Below, piece after piece: positions 9,261-18,966 of a stretch of 64,000 nt of DNA; the stretch's first letter is position 1; each line of letters opens with the position of its first letter. The DNA lies in NCBI GenBank assembly GCA_035628995.1, contig DASPIR010000033.1, positions 124,001 through 188,000 of the forward strand, written 5' to 3'. The position numbers and the translations under genes were made by a program. The notes beneath the pieces are model-generated. The model saw nothing but the letters and a program-made list of their open reading frames with translations, did no database searches and was not told the DNA's origin. This DNA comes from Clostridia bacterium (GTDB taxonomy: Bacteria; Bacillota; Clostridia; Lutisporales; Lutisporaceae).

Positions 9261-9286
9261 CTATACCCCCCTTATGTATATTATAG
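9261..9286 (-). promoter_or_regulatory. Candidate CsoR operator overlapping copZ promoter
   Basis: A CTATACCCCCC...TATTATAG near-palindrome lies about 125 bp upstream of copZ. On the minus strand it holds a perfect -10 hexamer TATAAT (9280-9285) followed by GGGGGGTATAG, the G-tract character of known CsoR operators. The assignment is inference from the neighbouring csoR and the sequence pattern; the -35 is not clear. Confidence 0.4.
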
Positions 9287-9337
9287 TTTCAGTTTATAAC
9301 ACATCCTTTTATCTGTCAATAGAATAAATGGATACAT

Positions 9338-10792
9338 TTATTCAGACTTGGTAGAGCCTTTCATTAGTGATGTCAATATAGCTGCTGCGGCAAGCACTGA
9401 CGAAACAGCAAGTGTAAAACTCAGTGCTCCCATAAATGAAGCAACTTCAAGTTTACTGCCTGCAATGCCTTGAGAAGACATCACACTCTTCAAATATCCC
9501 AACCGACTGCTGAATAAAGCTCCAGAAACAGCGACCCCCATTACCATTCCCATGTTTCTCATAGTGGCAAGCATGCTGGAGGCTATTCCCCTCCTGTTCC
9601 CGGGGACGCTTCCCATGATTGCACTGTTATTCGGGGTCTGGAATAATCCGGAACCAAGCCCTATTATGGCTAAAGTCAGGATTATATAGGCTGTGGTTGA
9701 GTCGAAGCTCAGCCTGCTTAAAAGGAATATTCCAAAGGATATCAACCCCATGCCGGCTGAGCTTATATACCTGCTGTCGAACCGATCTGACAATGCTCCG
9801 CTTATAGGCGCCACAATCATCATAGTAACAGGCATCGGTATAAGCATTAAGCCTGCCTTTGACGGTGGAAGTCCTTTGAGCTGCATCAGATAAAAAGGCA
9901 TTAGCAGAGTGACAGAAAACTGAGCCATATAGTTAATAAGGGCAGATACGTTGCTCATTGTGAATAACCTGCTCTTGAAAAGTCCCAAATCCATCATAGG
10001 GCTTTTTATTTTATTTTCTATGTATACAAAAAGTAAAAGCAGCAAAACGCCAAAAATAAGTGAAGCTATAATGTAACTGTTGCCCCAGCCATACTTTTCT
10101 GTATAGCTTAAGGGTATCAAAATACTCATTAAGGCTAAAAACACAGTAGCAGCACCTGCCACGTCAAAGTTCTGAACCTCGCATAGTGATTGGTTGGGTA
10201 CTATTTTGTAAACCCAAAAGGTACCTATAATTCCTATAGGAATATTTATAAAGAAAATACTCTGCCAGCCAAAATGTGTGGTCAGGAAACCTCCCAGCAC
10301 AGGGCCAGTCGTTAAGGCAACAGAGACTGCTACCGCTGTGATGCCAAGGGCTTTTCCTCTTCTGTAAGCAGGAGTGACATCTGTGACAATTGCCGGCCCC
10401 ATGGACATAAGCATCCCGGCACCTAAAGCCTGAACAGCTCTGAAAGCTATAAGCATGGCTATTGTCGGGGCAACCCCGCATAGCAGTGACCCTATAGTGA
10501 ATATAACAAACCCGGCTATGTATATTTTCTTATGTCCATACATATCTCCAAGCCTGCCATAAGTCAAAAGCAAGCTGCTTATAACAAGCAAATACGACAT
10601 TACCACCCATTCAATAATAAAAAGAGGAGCTTTAAAATGGCTGCTTATGCTTGGAAGAGCAATGTTGACAACGCTGGAATCCAGCGCTGACATGAAGGTA
10701 CCTACTGCAACCGCCAGTAGAATAAGCTTCGCCCTTCTGCCATCAATTTCATCAGAGTCAGTGTCTTTTTTATGTTCAGTGTTTGAGGTCAT
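9338..10792 (-). CDS. MFS drug exporter, DHA2 (EmrB/QacA) family, 14 TM
   Basis: The 484-residue protein has many hydrophobic helices, consistent with the 14-helix DHA2 family. Early in the sequence ALDSSVVNIALPSIS is a signature of this family, and GRLGDMYGHKKIY is MFS motif A between helices 2 and 3. ALGAGMLMSMGPAIVTDV and VLGGFLTTHFGWQSIFFINIP carry the antiporter motif C region. Such proteins export lipophilic drugs by proton antiport; the substrate here is unknown. I chose the ATG at 10792, preceded by GAGAGGAGA. A CGCG repeat copy lies in its upstream region. Confidence 0.85.
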   Translation of the reverse strand: MTSNTEHKKDTDSDEIDGRRAKLILLAVAVGTFMSALDSSVVNIALPSISSHFKAPLFIIEWVVMSYLLVISSLLLTYGRLGDMYGHKKIYIAGFVIFTIGSLLCGVAPTIAMLIAFRAVQALGAGMLMSMGPAIVTDVTPAYRRGKALGITAVAVSVALTTGPVLGGFLTTHFGWQSIFFINIPIGIIGTFWVYKIVPNQSLCEVQNFDVAGAATVFLALMSILIPLSYTEKYGWGNSYIIASLIFGVLLLLLFVYIENKIKSPMMDLGLFKSRLFTMSNVSALINYMAQFSVTLLMPFYLMQLKGLPPSKAGLMLIPMPVTMMIVAPISGALSDRFDSRYISSAGMGLISFGIFLLSRLSFDSTTAYIILTLAIIGLGSGLFQTPNNSAIMGSVPGNRRGIASSMLATMRNMGMVMGVAVSGALFSSRLGYLKSVMSSQGIAGSKLEVASFMGALSFTLAVSSVLAAAAILTSLMKGSTKSE

Positions 10793-10867
10793 GGTATTCT
10801 CCTCTCTATACCGCTTTGTTCTATATGTAATCAATTCATCTATTATTAATACTAGCATATTAATATA

Positions 10868-10979
10868 TTGAACGCACTTAGAGTATTACATCGGGTATAG
10901 TGCGAATTCAATAACAACCAAGGAAACATTTACGCGAAACTTGAAATAATAATGTAAAATGTTTTTCGCGAAATGTATA
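10868..10979 (+). repeat. CGCG-centred dispersed repeat, copy B (long form)
   Basis: The 112-bp unit starts TTGAACGCACTTAG and ends GTTTTTCGCGAAATGTATA. It closely matches the minus strand of 39377-39486, with about a dozen differences by eye. The right half contains the hairpin arms ACATTTACGCGAAA and TTTCGCGAAATGT. It sits between the 5' end of the MFS gene and the terminator of leuS. Confidence 0.8.
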
Positions 10980-10985
10980 ATAGAT

Positions 10986-11018
10986 GAAAAAGAAGCTGCG
11001 AAATTATCCGCAGCTTAC
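10986..11018 (-). terminator. leuS terminator
   Basis: On the minus strand AAGCTGCG, an 8-nt loop and CGCAGCTT are followed by CTTTTTC. It lies a few bases after the leuS stop. Confidence 0.8.
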
Positions 11019-11023
11019 TATTA

Positions 11024-13468
11024 CTATTTAACTACTATGTTAACCAATCTGCTTTTTATTACTATTACCTTTAGAACCTGTTTGCCGGCAAGGGCTGCTT
11101 TTATTTCAGGATTTGCCATTGCCATATCCTCTATTTCCTTTTCCGCAGTGGACGATATTACTTCTATTTTGCCCTTTACCTTGCCGTTTATCTGTATCGC
11201 CAGTTCTACCGTATCCTTGACAAGGGCTTTTTCATCCCATGTCGGCCACTGATGGTTGAATATCGAGTATCCATATCCCAATTCTGCCCACATTTCCTCT
11301 GCAAAGTGAGGTGCAAAGGGAGCCAAGAGCTTAAGCAGGTCTGCAACAACGCCTTCAAGATATGGTATGTTCTTGTTTTCCACATCCTGATCATATTTGT
11401 ACAAAGCGTTGATAAGCTCCATCATCTTGGCAACGGAGGTGTTGAACTGGAATATTTCCGCATCCTTGGACACACCCTTTACAGCCATGTGCCTTACATA
11501 ATCCAATTCCTTTTCGTCCTTTGATACTTCATTCCTGCTCTTCCGATTTCTAAGCTCAAGTATTCTTTCAACCATTCTTTCCACTCTGCCCAGGAACCTG
11601 GATATTGCTTTTATACCATCATCATTCCAAGGCCCTCCGTCTATATAGTTGAAGCCGAAGCACAGGTAGAGTCTGAATACATCAGAACCGAATTCGTCTA
11701 TATAGGTATCAGGGGATACGACATTGCCTCTGGTTTTGCTCATTTTCTCACCGTCAGGGCCTAGTATTGTGCCCTGATGAACCAAGGAAAGAAACGGTTC
11801 GTCAAACTTGAGGTATCCGATATCCCTCAATGCCTTTGTTACAAATCTTGCATAGAGCAGATGCATTGCTGCATGCTCAGCCCCGCCTATATATTTGTCA
11901 ACCGGCAGCATTTTGTTTATCCATTCCTTATCGAAGGGCTCGTCATTGTTCTTATTGTCAGGATATCTGAGATAATAAAACGAGGAACACACAAAGGTGT
12001 CAAGGGTATCAGGGTCTCTATGTGCTGGTTTGCCGCACTTGGGGCAAACTACGTTCATGAATTCATCGCTCTTCTTCAGAGGAGATTCTCCATCCGGAGT
12101 GAATTCCACATTGTATGGAAGCATTACCGGCAGATCCTTTTCAGGCACCGGCACTATACCGCACTCCTCGCAGTGTACAACAGGTATTGGAGCTCCCCAA
12201 TATCTCTGTCTTGATACCAGCCAGTCCCTGAGTCTGAAGTTTATCTTAAGATCACCCTTGCCCACCTTGGCAAGCTCTTCGGTTATTTTCGTCTTTGCGG
12301 CTCCAGAGGTTATCCCATCGAATTTGCCGCTGTTTACAAGAACTCCATATTCCGTATAAGGAAGCTTATCGTCTGCATCTCCCACTCCCTTGACTACTCT
12401 GTTTATTGGCAGGCTGAACTTTTCAGCAAACTCAAAGTCTCTTTCATCATGGGCCGGAACTGCCATAACACAGCCAGTGCCATAGGTTGCAAGAGCATAG
12501 TCAGCTATCCATATCTGAACCCTTTCGCCAGTTATGGGGTGTGCTGCATAAGCGCCTGTAAAAACTCCCGTCTTTTCTCTTGTTGTTGAGAGTCTCTCTA
12601 TTTCGCTTACTTTTCTTGCATAGTCCTTGTAAGCCTCCACAGTTTCCTTCTGTTCAGGAGTGGTAAGGAGGTTTACAAGCTCCAGCTCAGGAGCAAGCAC
12701 TACATAGGTAACTCCCATAAGAGTATCTGCTCTTGTGGTAAATACCTTGAAGGATAGGTCCTTGCCTTCTACTTTGAACTCTATTTCTGAGCCCTCTGAC
12801 CTTCCTATCCAGTTCTTCTGAATTTTCTTTGTCTTTTCCGGCCAATCAAGACCATCTACCATATCTAAAAGTTCTTGTGCATAAGCAGTTATTTTGAAGA
12901 ACCACTGGGTCAAGTTTCTTCTGGTTACTTCTGTTTCACATCTCTCGCAATGTCCGTCTATTACCTGCTCGTTGGCAAGAACGGTATTGCACTTTGGGCA
13001 CCAGTTTACAGGTGCTTGCTTTCTGTATGCAAGACCGTTTTCATAAAGCTTCAGGAATACCCATTGAGTCCATTTATAATAATCAGGAGCGCAGGTTACT
13101 ACCTCGTAATTCCAGTCGAAGGTCGCCCCCATTTCTCTGAGCTGCTGCTCCATGGTGGCTATATTTTTCAAAGTGGAGTCCTGTGGATGTATACCCGTCT
13201 TTATTGCGTAGTTTTCCGCGGGGAGTCCAAAGGCATCAAAGCCCATAGGCTGGAATACCTCATACCCCTGCATTCTCTTCATTCTTGCCCAGGAATCACT
13301 TGGCCCATAGTTGTACCAATGTCCTACATGAAGCTTTGCTCCTGAGGGATAAGAGAACATTTCCAAGCAATAAAGCTTTTTATCTGCATTTTCAGGATGG
13401 AACTTATAGAGCTCTGTTTCTTCCCATTTTTTTTGCCACTTCTTGTCAATGTCTTTAGAATAAGGCAT
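11024..13468 (-). CDS. leuS: Leucine--tRNA ligase
   Basis: The 814-residue class I synthetase charges tRNA-Leu. The HIGH-type motif is [12 protein letters not shown] in the N-terminal Rossmann fold, the CP1 editing domain has [17 protein letters not shown], and the KMSKS motif is [15 protein letters not shown]. Two CxxC zinc-ribbon pairs ([10 protein letters not shown]... CERC and [11 protein letters not shown]) are visible. Length is normal for bacterial LeuRS. I use the ATG at 13468, preceded by GAAAGGAGTG; the extra N-terminal residues of a longer frame come from the T-box terminator region. Expression is under the leucine T-box at 13503-13745. Confidence 0.96.
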   Translation of the reverse strand: MPYSKDIDKKWQKKWEETELYKFHPENADKKLYCLEMFSYPSGAKLHVGHWYNYGPSDSWARMKRMQGYEVFQPMGFDAFGLPAENYAIKTGIHPQDSTLKNIATMEQQLREMGATFDWNYEVVTCAPDYYKWTQWVFLKLYENGLAYRKQAPVNWCPKCNTVLANEQVIDGHCERCETEVTRRNLTQWFFKITAYAQELLDMVDGLDWPEKTKKIQKNWIGRSEGSEIEFKVEGKDLSFKVFTTRADTLMGVTYVVLAPELELVNLLTTPEQKETVEAYKDYARKVSEIERLSTTREKTGVFTGAYAAHPITGERVQIWIADYALATYGTGCVMAVPAHDERDFEFAEKFSLPINRVVKGVGDADDKLPYTEYGVLVNSGKFDGITSGAAKTKITEELAKVGKGDLKINFRLRDWLVSRQRYWGAPIPVVHCEECGIVPVPEKDLPVMLPYNVEFTPDGESPLKKSDEFMNVVCPKCGKPAHRDPDTLDTFVCSSFYYLRYPDNKNNDEPFDKEWINKMLPVDKYIGGAEHAAMHLLYARFVTKALRDIGYLKFDEPFLSLVHQGTILGPDGEKMSKTRGNVVSPDTYIDEFGSDVFRLYLCFGFNYIDGGPWNDDGIKAISRFLGRVERMVERILELRNRKSRNEVSKDEKELDYVRHMAVKGVSKDAEIFQFNTSVAKMMELINALYKYDQDVENKNIPYLEGVVADLLKLLAPFAPHFAEEMWAELGYGYSIFNHQWPTWDEKALVKDTVELAIQINGKVKGKIEVISSTAEKEIEDMAMANPEIKAALAGKQVLKVIVIKSRLVNIVVK

Positions 13469-13502
13469 AATAACACTCCTTTCAGATTGAAAAAATAACA
13501 AA

Positions 13503-13745
13503 ATAAAAAACTCCATCTCAATAAGAGACGAAGTCTATTCGCGGTACCACTCTTTTTGATTTCTCGGCCTACAATGCCAAAAAATCCACTTCTTCGATGG
13601 CGAATTACTACCATCTATCCCTTTAACGGAGGAATGCCGGCTTGCCCTACTAGTACTTCAGGAAGCTGCTCCAGGGTGAGTTCAAAGAATTCATACTGCC
13701 GGATTTCACCTTTCTCCAGCTCTCTGTAAGTCATTCATTCTTCTA
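13503..13745 (-). promoter_or_regulatory. T-box leader for leuS, specifier CUC (Leu)
   Basis: The minus strand carries the T-box sequence AGAGTGGTACCGCG (13540-13553) and a downstream terminator: CTTCGTCTC and GAGATGGAG pair around a 5-nt loop and precede TTTTTTATTT. Upstream is a stem I region with AGAGAGCTGGAG and a specifier segment GAACTCACC. The CTC at 13678-13680 reads leucine, matching the downstream gene. Uncharged tRNA-Leu should stabilise the antiterminator. Confidence 0.9.
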
Positions 13746-13820
13746 CTATTCCCATTCCTTGCATATAGCGATATTTACGATTTATGTTAGCATGTTTTAC
13801 AACCTGTGTCAATATTTTTT

Positions 13821-13974
13821 GGTTCGAGGTTCGAGGTTCGGGGTTCGAGGAATATCAGGGCATTTCTGTTGGGTACGGTTGCACGTAGGTCTAGTATGCC
13901 TTCGGAGCCTCACTTTTATACTCGGGTTTAATACCTCGTATCCCCCCGCACCTCGCACCTCGCACCTCGCACCC
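13821..13974. repeat. Short-tandem-armed repeat element, copy 1
   Basis: The left arm is a run of GGTTCGAGG-like units and the right arm is a run of CACCTCG-like units that complement it imperfectly. The core reads GCAACCGTACCCAACAG on the minus strand, shared with copies near 43654-43768 and 57690-57745. It fills the gap between the leuS T-box and the radical SAM gene and could fold into a long hairpin. Confidence 0.65.
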
Positions 13975-13979
13975 GTTAT

Positions 13980-14933
13980 TTATATAAATATATTCTGTAT
14001 ATCTTTATTCGGTGTATACTTTTTGCCCTGCCAGGTATCTCTATCCATCATAAGATGCTCAATGGCATTTATTACTTCAAATTTCTTCAGGCTCCATTCT
14101 GGACCTATAAGAGTATCTCTTGGTCCGTCGCCGGTTATTCTATGTATTACCATGCTCTCAGGTATCCTTTCAATGCAGTCGACTACCGTCTCGACATAAT
14201 CCTCCATTGACATCAGCTGAAACTCTCCACGCTGGTGCATCTCTACCAGCTTGGTGTTCTTCAAAAGATGAAGCAGATGCAGTTTTATACCCTGAGTCCC
14301 GGTATTAGCTATAAAATCTACCGTCTGAAGCATTTCCTGCTTATTTTCTGCCGGCAGCCCCAGTATTTCATGGGTTACAACCTCTATATTGCGCTTCTTA
14401 AGCTCTTTTACTGAAGCTACATATGCATCCAGCCCATAGCCTCTGTTAATGAGCTTGGCTGTCCCTTCATGCATGGTCTGCAAACCTAGCTCCACCCACA
14501 AATAAGTCTTGGAATTTATCTCTTCCAGAAGGTCCAGCACATCCATAGGAAGACAGTCTGGTCTGGTTGCCACAGCAATGCCAACCACATCCTCCAGATT
14601 AAGAATGGAATAATACCGTTCTCTTAATGTTTCAACAGCAGCATAAGTGTTGGTATATGCCTGAAAATATGCAATATATCTGCCCGCCTTCCATTTCTTG
14701 TTCATCATGCTTTTTACTTCATGGAACTGCTCTACAAGATTGCCGGCGGTTCCCGCAAAGTCTCCGGATCCCCTTGGACTGCAGAAAACACAGCCTCCGG
14801 TAGATACACTGCCATCCCTGTTCGGACAGGTAAAACCTGCATCCAATGATATCTTGAATACCTTGTCTCCAAACTTTTCCCTCAGAAAGTGATTTAGGGT
14901 ATGGTACCTCTTTTCGTCCCAGGTTTTTGCCAT
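13980..14933 (-). CDS. YtqA/YhcC-type radical SAM protein (TIGR01212 family)
   Basis: The 317-residue protein opens with KRYHTLNHFLREKFGDKVFKI and has the radical SAM cluster as CPNRDGSVSTGGCVFC (about residues 31-46), an unusual spacing typical of this Elp3-like family. VATRPDCLPMDVLDLL and LWVELGLQTMHEGTAKLINRG match the barrel of that family. Its substrate is uncertain; relatives act on nucleic acids or tRNA. It follows the histidine kinase gene 26 bp upstream in the same direction and could be co-transcribed with it. Confidence 0.85.
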   Translation of the reverse strand: MAKTWDEKRYHTLNHFLREKFGDKVFKISLDAGFTCPNRDGSVSTGGCVFCSPRGSGDFAGTAGNLVEQFHEVKSMMNKKWKAGRYIAYFQAYTNTYAAVETLRERYYSILNLEDVVGIAVATRPDCLPMDVLDLLEEINSKTYLWVELGLQTMHEGTAKLINRGYGLDAYVASVKELKKRNIEVVTHEILGLPAENKQEMLQTVDFIANTGTQGIKLHLLHLLKNTKLVEMHQRGEFQLMSMEDYVETVVDCIERIPESMVIHRITGDGPRDTLIGPEWSLKKFEVINAIEHLMMDRDTWQGKKYTPNKDIQNIFI

Positions 14934-14959
14934 GCTGTCTCCACCTTTGTGTTTTAATA

Positions 14960-17185
14960 TTAGTATATATCCGAGAATTCAATATTAACCATATCTATAC
15001 ATACACTTGCCTTCTCTTCTGCAGTTGCCGCTATTTCATCGCTATCAACCAGCCATATGGGAAGCTTCACAATAAACTCGCTCCCTTTTCCATATTCACT
15101 TTTCACCTCAATTGAGCCGCTATGCATTTCCACAAGCGATTTTACCAGGGAAAGACCTATGCCGCTCCCCTCACATTTTCGTGTGAAGGACTTGTCCACT
15201 TGCCTGAATCTCTGGAAAATAAGCTCTTTCATTTCATCTGCTATCCCGATGCCTGTATCCTTAACAGATATGTAAACATAACCATTCTTGCGAAATAATG
15301 AGACATTTATAGTGTCCCCTTTGTCTGTGAATTTTACCGCATTGGAGAGGAGATTTAAAAGTACTCTTTTAATTTTATCAGCATCGCAAGCAGTTTCCAG
15401 ACAAAGGTCCTTTGAATCCAGAGAAAGCTGTACGCCTTTACTCTCAATAAATCTGGAGGCATCTGACAGTATATTCTTTACCATTTGTACCAGATCATGA
15501 TTCTGCACATGCATCTCTACAAATCCGGAGTCGATTTCAGTAATATATATTAAATTATTAAGCATCCTTAACAGTCTAAAACAGTTCTGCCTCATAATAG
15601 TTGTGTACTTTTCCAATTTATCAATGCCTTCAAAAGTATTTTGACCATTTAGAATAAGCTCAAAAAGCTGAAGTGTCCCAATAATTATATTTAGAGGCGT
15701 CTTAATCTCGTGAGATATATTTGCAAAAAACTCAGTCTTGATTTTATCATATTCAAGGGTCTCTCTGACAAGCTTCATATTTTCGTCCATCGTATGCTTC
15801 ATCTCTTCAGTCCGCTTGCGCTCAGAAATATCCCTTGCTACACACATCACTGCATTTTCGCCCCTATAGGGTACTATTGAGGATACTGCTTCAATTTCAA
15901 TACTCCTGCCATCTAATCGTCTTATCTTCTGCTCGGACATGGACAGTATGTCTTCGCCGTTTATAATACCATTGATGTGCTGCTCCGTCAAAGCTTTTGT
16001 GTCCAAATGTATAAAATCAAGAATATCCCCCTTGTAAATACTCTCTCTACTGTTGGCACCAAGCATTTTTACCCCTGCCATATTGGAAAATACAGTTTTG
16101 CCGTCCACACTGACAAATATAGCATCAGGACTTAGCTCCACCAGAGTTCTATATCTTTCCTCGCTCTTATGCAGCTCATTCTCCGCATTTACTCTCGCTG
16201 TGATATCCCTGAAACTGCACACCCTGCCAATCATATGTCCCTTATCCATCAATGGGGTGGAGAATACTTCATATATTCTTCCATCTGTGAGCTCTGCGGT
16301 GTAATGCTCCGTTACAGGAACTTCATATGTGAAGTTCACCCAGGCTTCGAAAATATCAGGCTCTTTGAGCTGCTTCTTGATATGCTTTAGAAGTGCTGTT
16401 TCATTGTTTAGACTGTATATATCCCACGGTATACTCCACATCCTGAAATAAAGCTCGTTTGCCTCCAGAACCTGTCTGTTATTGTCAACTACCAATATAC
16501 CATCATCTGTCGCATTAAGGGTTGCTCTCAGAATTTTTTCCTTTCTTTCGAGCTTTTCCTCCGCTTCCTTATGCATAGTAATATCTCTTGCCAGTGTCAC
16601 TATCCCCTTTCGTCTTCCGTCCTTATAAAAAATAGGAGTTTTTATTACATCATAGGTTCTTCTTACTCCACCAGATATATTTATTATATCTGTTGACCTG
16701 TATATAGAACCCTTTTTCCAGGCCTTTTCATCTGAAGCACTGCACTTTTCGCTTACGACATTATAAGACGGACTTGATCGTGCCAGTTCATGCCTATCCA
16801 TGCCTTTATAATTTTCTATGTCAAAACCAAATGCATGAAGCATTGAATCATTCATCTCAAGATATCTCCCATTTGCATCCTTGAAAAATATCAAGTCTGG
16901 TGTGCCATTAATGAGAGTTCTAAGCACTTCCTCATTTCCCATCATGGAAACTTCTGCGTCTTTTCTTTTATTAATATTAACTATTACTATTATTTTAGCA
17001 AGCAGCAATATAAAAATAAAAGATATAACAACTGACCATACAACACTTTTTTTTATCTGATATAATACATCGGAATCATCAAAAAATACCCTTGCATGAC
17101 TGCTCCCATAGACTGCAGAAAGTGGGAAAAGCCCAGCAATAGCAACGGTCAATATAATTGCAAAAAGAAACCACCTTTTATTCAT
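14960..17185 (-). CDS. Membrane-bound histidine kinase with three PAS domains
   Basis: The 741-residue protein begins with two membrane helices (about 5-25 and 46-70). Three PAS domains follow (about 85-205, 215-330 and 340-455), each ending in the DIT/DIS-type motif seen before coiled linkers. The phospho-accepting His492 lies in FFANISHEIKTPLN. The ATPase region has the N box (LLNLLSNAVKFTD), G1 (DTGIGIADE) and G2 (GSGIGLSLVKSLVE). No response regulator is encoded next to it, so it is an orphan kinase. The only extracytoplasmic part is a loop of about 20 residues, so sensing is probably in the PAS domains. A CGCG-repeat core lies upstream. Confidence 0.9.
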   Translation of the reverse strand: MNKRWFLFAIILTVAIAGLFPLSAVYGSSHARVFFDDSDVLYQIKKSVVWSVVISFIFILLLAKIIVIVNINKRKDAEVSMMGNEEVLRTLINGTPDLIFFKDANGRYLEMNDSMLHAFGFDIENYKGMDRHELARSSPSYNVVSEKCSASDEKAWKKGSIYRSTDIINISGGVRRTYDVIKTPIFYKDGRRKGIVTLARDITMHKEAEEKLERKEKILRATLNATDDGILVVDNNRQVLEANELYFRMWSIPWDIYSLNNETALLKHIKKQLKEPDIFEAWVNFTYEVPVTEHYTAELTDGRIYEVFSTPLMDKGHMIGRVCSFRDITARVNAENELHKSEERYRTLVELSPDAIFVSVDGKTVFSNMAGVKMLGANSRESIYKGDILDFIHLDTKALTEQHINGIINGEDILSMSEQKIRRLDGRSIEIEAVSSIVPYRGENAVMCVARDISERKRTEEMKHTMDENMKLVRETLEYDKIKTEFFANISHEIKTPLNIIIGTLQLFELILNGQNTFEGIDKLEKYTTIMRQNCFRLLRMLNNLIYITEIDSGFVEMHVQNHDLVQMVKNILSDASRFIESKGVQLSLDSKDLCLETACDADKIKRVLLNLLSNAVKFTDKGDTINVSLFRKNGYVYISVKDTGIGIADEMKELIFQRFRQVDKSFTRKCEGSGIGLSLVKSLVEMHSGSIEVKSEYGKGSEFIVKLPIWLVDSDEIAATAEEKASVCIDMVNIEFSDIY

Positions 17186-17241
17186 GCGCTACACTCCCGG
17201 ATATTATGAATAGCATCATTTCATAAGTTAATATGAAAAAA

Positions 17242-17259
17242 ATGTTTTTCGCGAAACAT
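17242..17259. repeat. CGCG-centred dispersed repeat, copy C (core only)
   Basis: ATGTTTTTCGCGAAACAT is present about 55 bp upstream of the histidine kinase start. It matches the 3' hairpin arm of the longer copies and is itself a palindrome around TTCGCGAA with one offset. No full-length copy surrounds it. Confidence 0.5.
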
Positions 17260-17346
17260 ATAATATAATTATTCCACAGCAACTGAGTTATTTCAATGAA
17301 CTTCGTCATACAATAAACGACACGAAATTCCATGACAAAAATCGAC

Positions 17347-18069
17347 TTATTCCTGAAGTACTATGCCCAGCCTTTCATACGTCTTATCATCTATAACATT
17401 GCTGATTGGGAGCTTGCTGGCCTTCTGAAAACTATTCAAAGCTCTCTCTGTAGACACGCTGTAATAACCACTTAAATGCCCTTTATAATAGCCCTTAAGC
17501 TGTAGATTCCTCTGCACCTCCATGACATCGGCCCCTGTATCGCCGGGATGCAGCTCTCTGAAGCCTTTTCCAAAAGGTCCAAAAGGTCCCCCATATATTT
17601 CGACAGTCGTCCCATGCTTCACCAGTTTATACAACTCGACTATGTCCCTGTTTCTCATTCTTATGCAGCCGTGGGAGGCCGCTCTTCCAATGCTGCTTGG
17701 TTTCGTAGTGCCATGTATCCCATAAACCCCCCAGGGTACATTCAACCCCATCCATCTGCCGCCGAAGCCCTTACCCCAATCTCCCTTTTCTATGACTCTG
17801 AATATACCTATTGGAGAGGGATTTTCATTTGTGCCTATTGCTACGCTGAATTTTTTAATTTGCTCTCCGTTTTCGAAAAAATACAGCGTCCGCTTGGTTA
17901 GATCAATGAAGATATATAGCCCTTTGCTCTCATTGTACTCTTTCAAGCATGACTCTTCCCAGCGTATATAATCTATTTGAACAGTCTGACTCTTATTTGA
18001 ATCCATTAGCAGCAAAAGTGTGATGCTAAAGACGAGTATCCCAATAAGGTGAATAAATCTTCTCAACAC
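17347..18069 (-). CDS. L,D-transpeptidase (YkuD) with peptidoglycan-binding domain
   Basis: The 240-residue protein has a signal-anchor helix (about 5-22), a YkuD catalytic domain (about 50-160) and a C-terminal peptidoglycan-binding repeat (HPGDTGADVMEVQRNLQLKGYYKG). The active site is SHGCIRMRNRD with His133 and the nucleophile Cys135; IHGT at 118-121 is the second conserved motif. Such enzymes make 3-3 cross-links or attach proteins to peptidoglycan. The start is GTG at 18069, with TTG one codon later equally plausible; GGGGGG lies just upstream. The leader resembles that of the partial gene at 1-57. Confidence 0.88.
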   Translation of the reverse strand: MLRRFIHLIGILVFSITLLLLMDSNKSQTVQIDYIRWEESCLKEYNESKGLYIFIDLTKRTLYFFENGEQIKKFSVAIGTNENPSPIGIFRVIEKGDWGKGFGGRWMGLNVPWGVYGIHGTTKPSSIGRAASHGCIRMRNRDIVELYKLVKHGTTVEIYGGPFGPFGKGFRELHPGDTGADVMEVQRNLQLKGYYKGHLSGYYSVSTERALNSFQKASKLPISNVIDDKTYERLGIVLQE

Positions 18070-18137
18070 AATCCCCCCAAAACATTCTATTAATTTATAT
18101 GAATGCTGGAGGTTTAAAATAACAAGGGCAGTGAAAA

Positions 18138-18165
18138 GCCATCCTTCAAAACTTTAAAGGATGGC
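18138..18165 (-). terminator. Hairpin downstream of DUF4397 gene
   Basis: GCCATCCTT and AAGGATGGC pair across a 10-nt loop just after the stop of the gene at 18172. The minus strand continues with TTTTCAC, a short uridine tract. Confidence 0.6.
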
Positions 18166-18171
18166 CTTGAT

Positions 18172-18831
18172 CTATCTGGCTGCACTTATATAACTATTCC
18201 CATCAAGAGCTATGAGCATTTGCAGTGTCGGATTTTCCCCTGCAAGCCCTACAGCATAAATTGTATAAAACCTGCGGGGCTTTATATTGATATTCGGTAC
18301 ATTCAATATTACCTGGTTCATTCCTGCAGCTCTTGCCTGAAGGGTATACTGTCCCGGGTTTACAGCGATGTAGTTGGTTACTTCCTTGAACTCTACGTCA
18401 CTAAAGAGCTTTGTACCATTAGGCAGGGTGACATCCACACTTTGTGCATTTGGCGATAAGTGTACAAATCTAATATATGTTTTACCAGGAGGTATAGGCA
18501 TCAATCTGTCTGCGACAGACAATATACTCAAATTTGGTGCAACTCCTACTCCCGCCACCGTAAGTATGGATCCTGCAGGTACGCTAATATTTGTTGACAA
18601 TACAGGGTTGGACTTTTGTCCTGTTGGAAATGCACTTATGCGATAGCTGCTCGCAGGCACTGGAAAATACTCTGTGAATTCCTTGTACGACAGGTTTCGA
18701 GCTACTAAATTATCATTCGCATATACATCAACGGTTGGTGTATTTGGCGAAGCGTGTAAAAGCCTGATAAAGGGGCTCTTCGCTATCCTACTGTATTGAC
18801 GGTTGTATGGACAGCATGGCGAACCGAACAT
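18172..18831 (-). CDS. DUF4397 domain protein (two repeats)
   Basis: The 219-residue protein contains two copies of a beta-rich unit, seen in FIRLLHASPNTPTVDVYAN and FVHLSPNAQSVDVTLPNG, each followed by a strand pattern like YRISAFPTGQ or YTLQARAAG. That matches DUF4397. There is no signal peptide; instead the N-terminus is short and Cys/Tyr-rich (FGSPCCPYNRQYSR). A spore-coat or cell-surface role would fit such a protein in a clostridial genome, but that is speculation. The ATG at 18831 follows AAAAGGTGG. It is monocistronic, with a terminator on each side. Confidence 0.75.
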   Translation of the reverse strand: MFGSPCCPYNRQYSRIAKSPFIRLLHASPNTPTVDVYANDNLVARNLSYKEFTEYFPVPASSYRISAFPTGQKSNPVLSTNISVPAGSILTVAGVGVAPNLSILSVADRLMPIPPGKTYIRFVHLSPNAQSVDVTLPNGTKLFSDVEFKEVTNYIAVNPGQYTLQARAAGMNQVILNVPNINIKPRRFYTIYAVGLAGENPTLQMLIALDGNSYISAAR

Positions 18832-18905
18832 ATCAAAAACCACCTTTTAATAAAATACAATATATAATAATATATGTAGCTTACTGCCTCTCTGTGAATA
18901 GTGGA

Positions 18906-18938
18906 ATAAAAAACCGGATACAAAAAATCGTATCCGGA
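18906..18938 (-). terminator. Terminator of the peptidoglycan-binding protein gene
   Basis: On the minus strand CCGGATAC and GTATCCGG form a stem followed by TTTTTTATT. It lies 29 bp after the stop codon at 18967. Confidence 0.85.
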
Positions 18939-18966
18939 ATTACCGCACTGCAATATCATGCTCTTT

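Noticed and set aside
13821-13845. Possible tRNA T-arm (GGTTCGAG)
   Set aside because: The motif recurs in tandem as part of the repeat and no acceptor or anticodon stem can be folded around it.
13759-14199. Plus-strand frame through the repeat at 13821-13974
   Set aside because: It reads the tandem units as VRGSRFGVRG-type residues and runs antisense into the radical SAM gene. No start signal.
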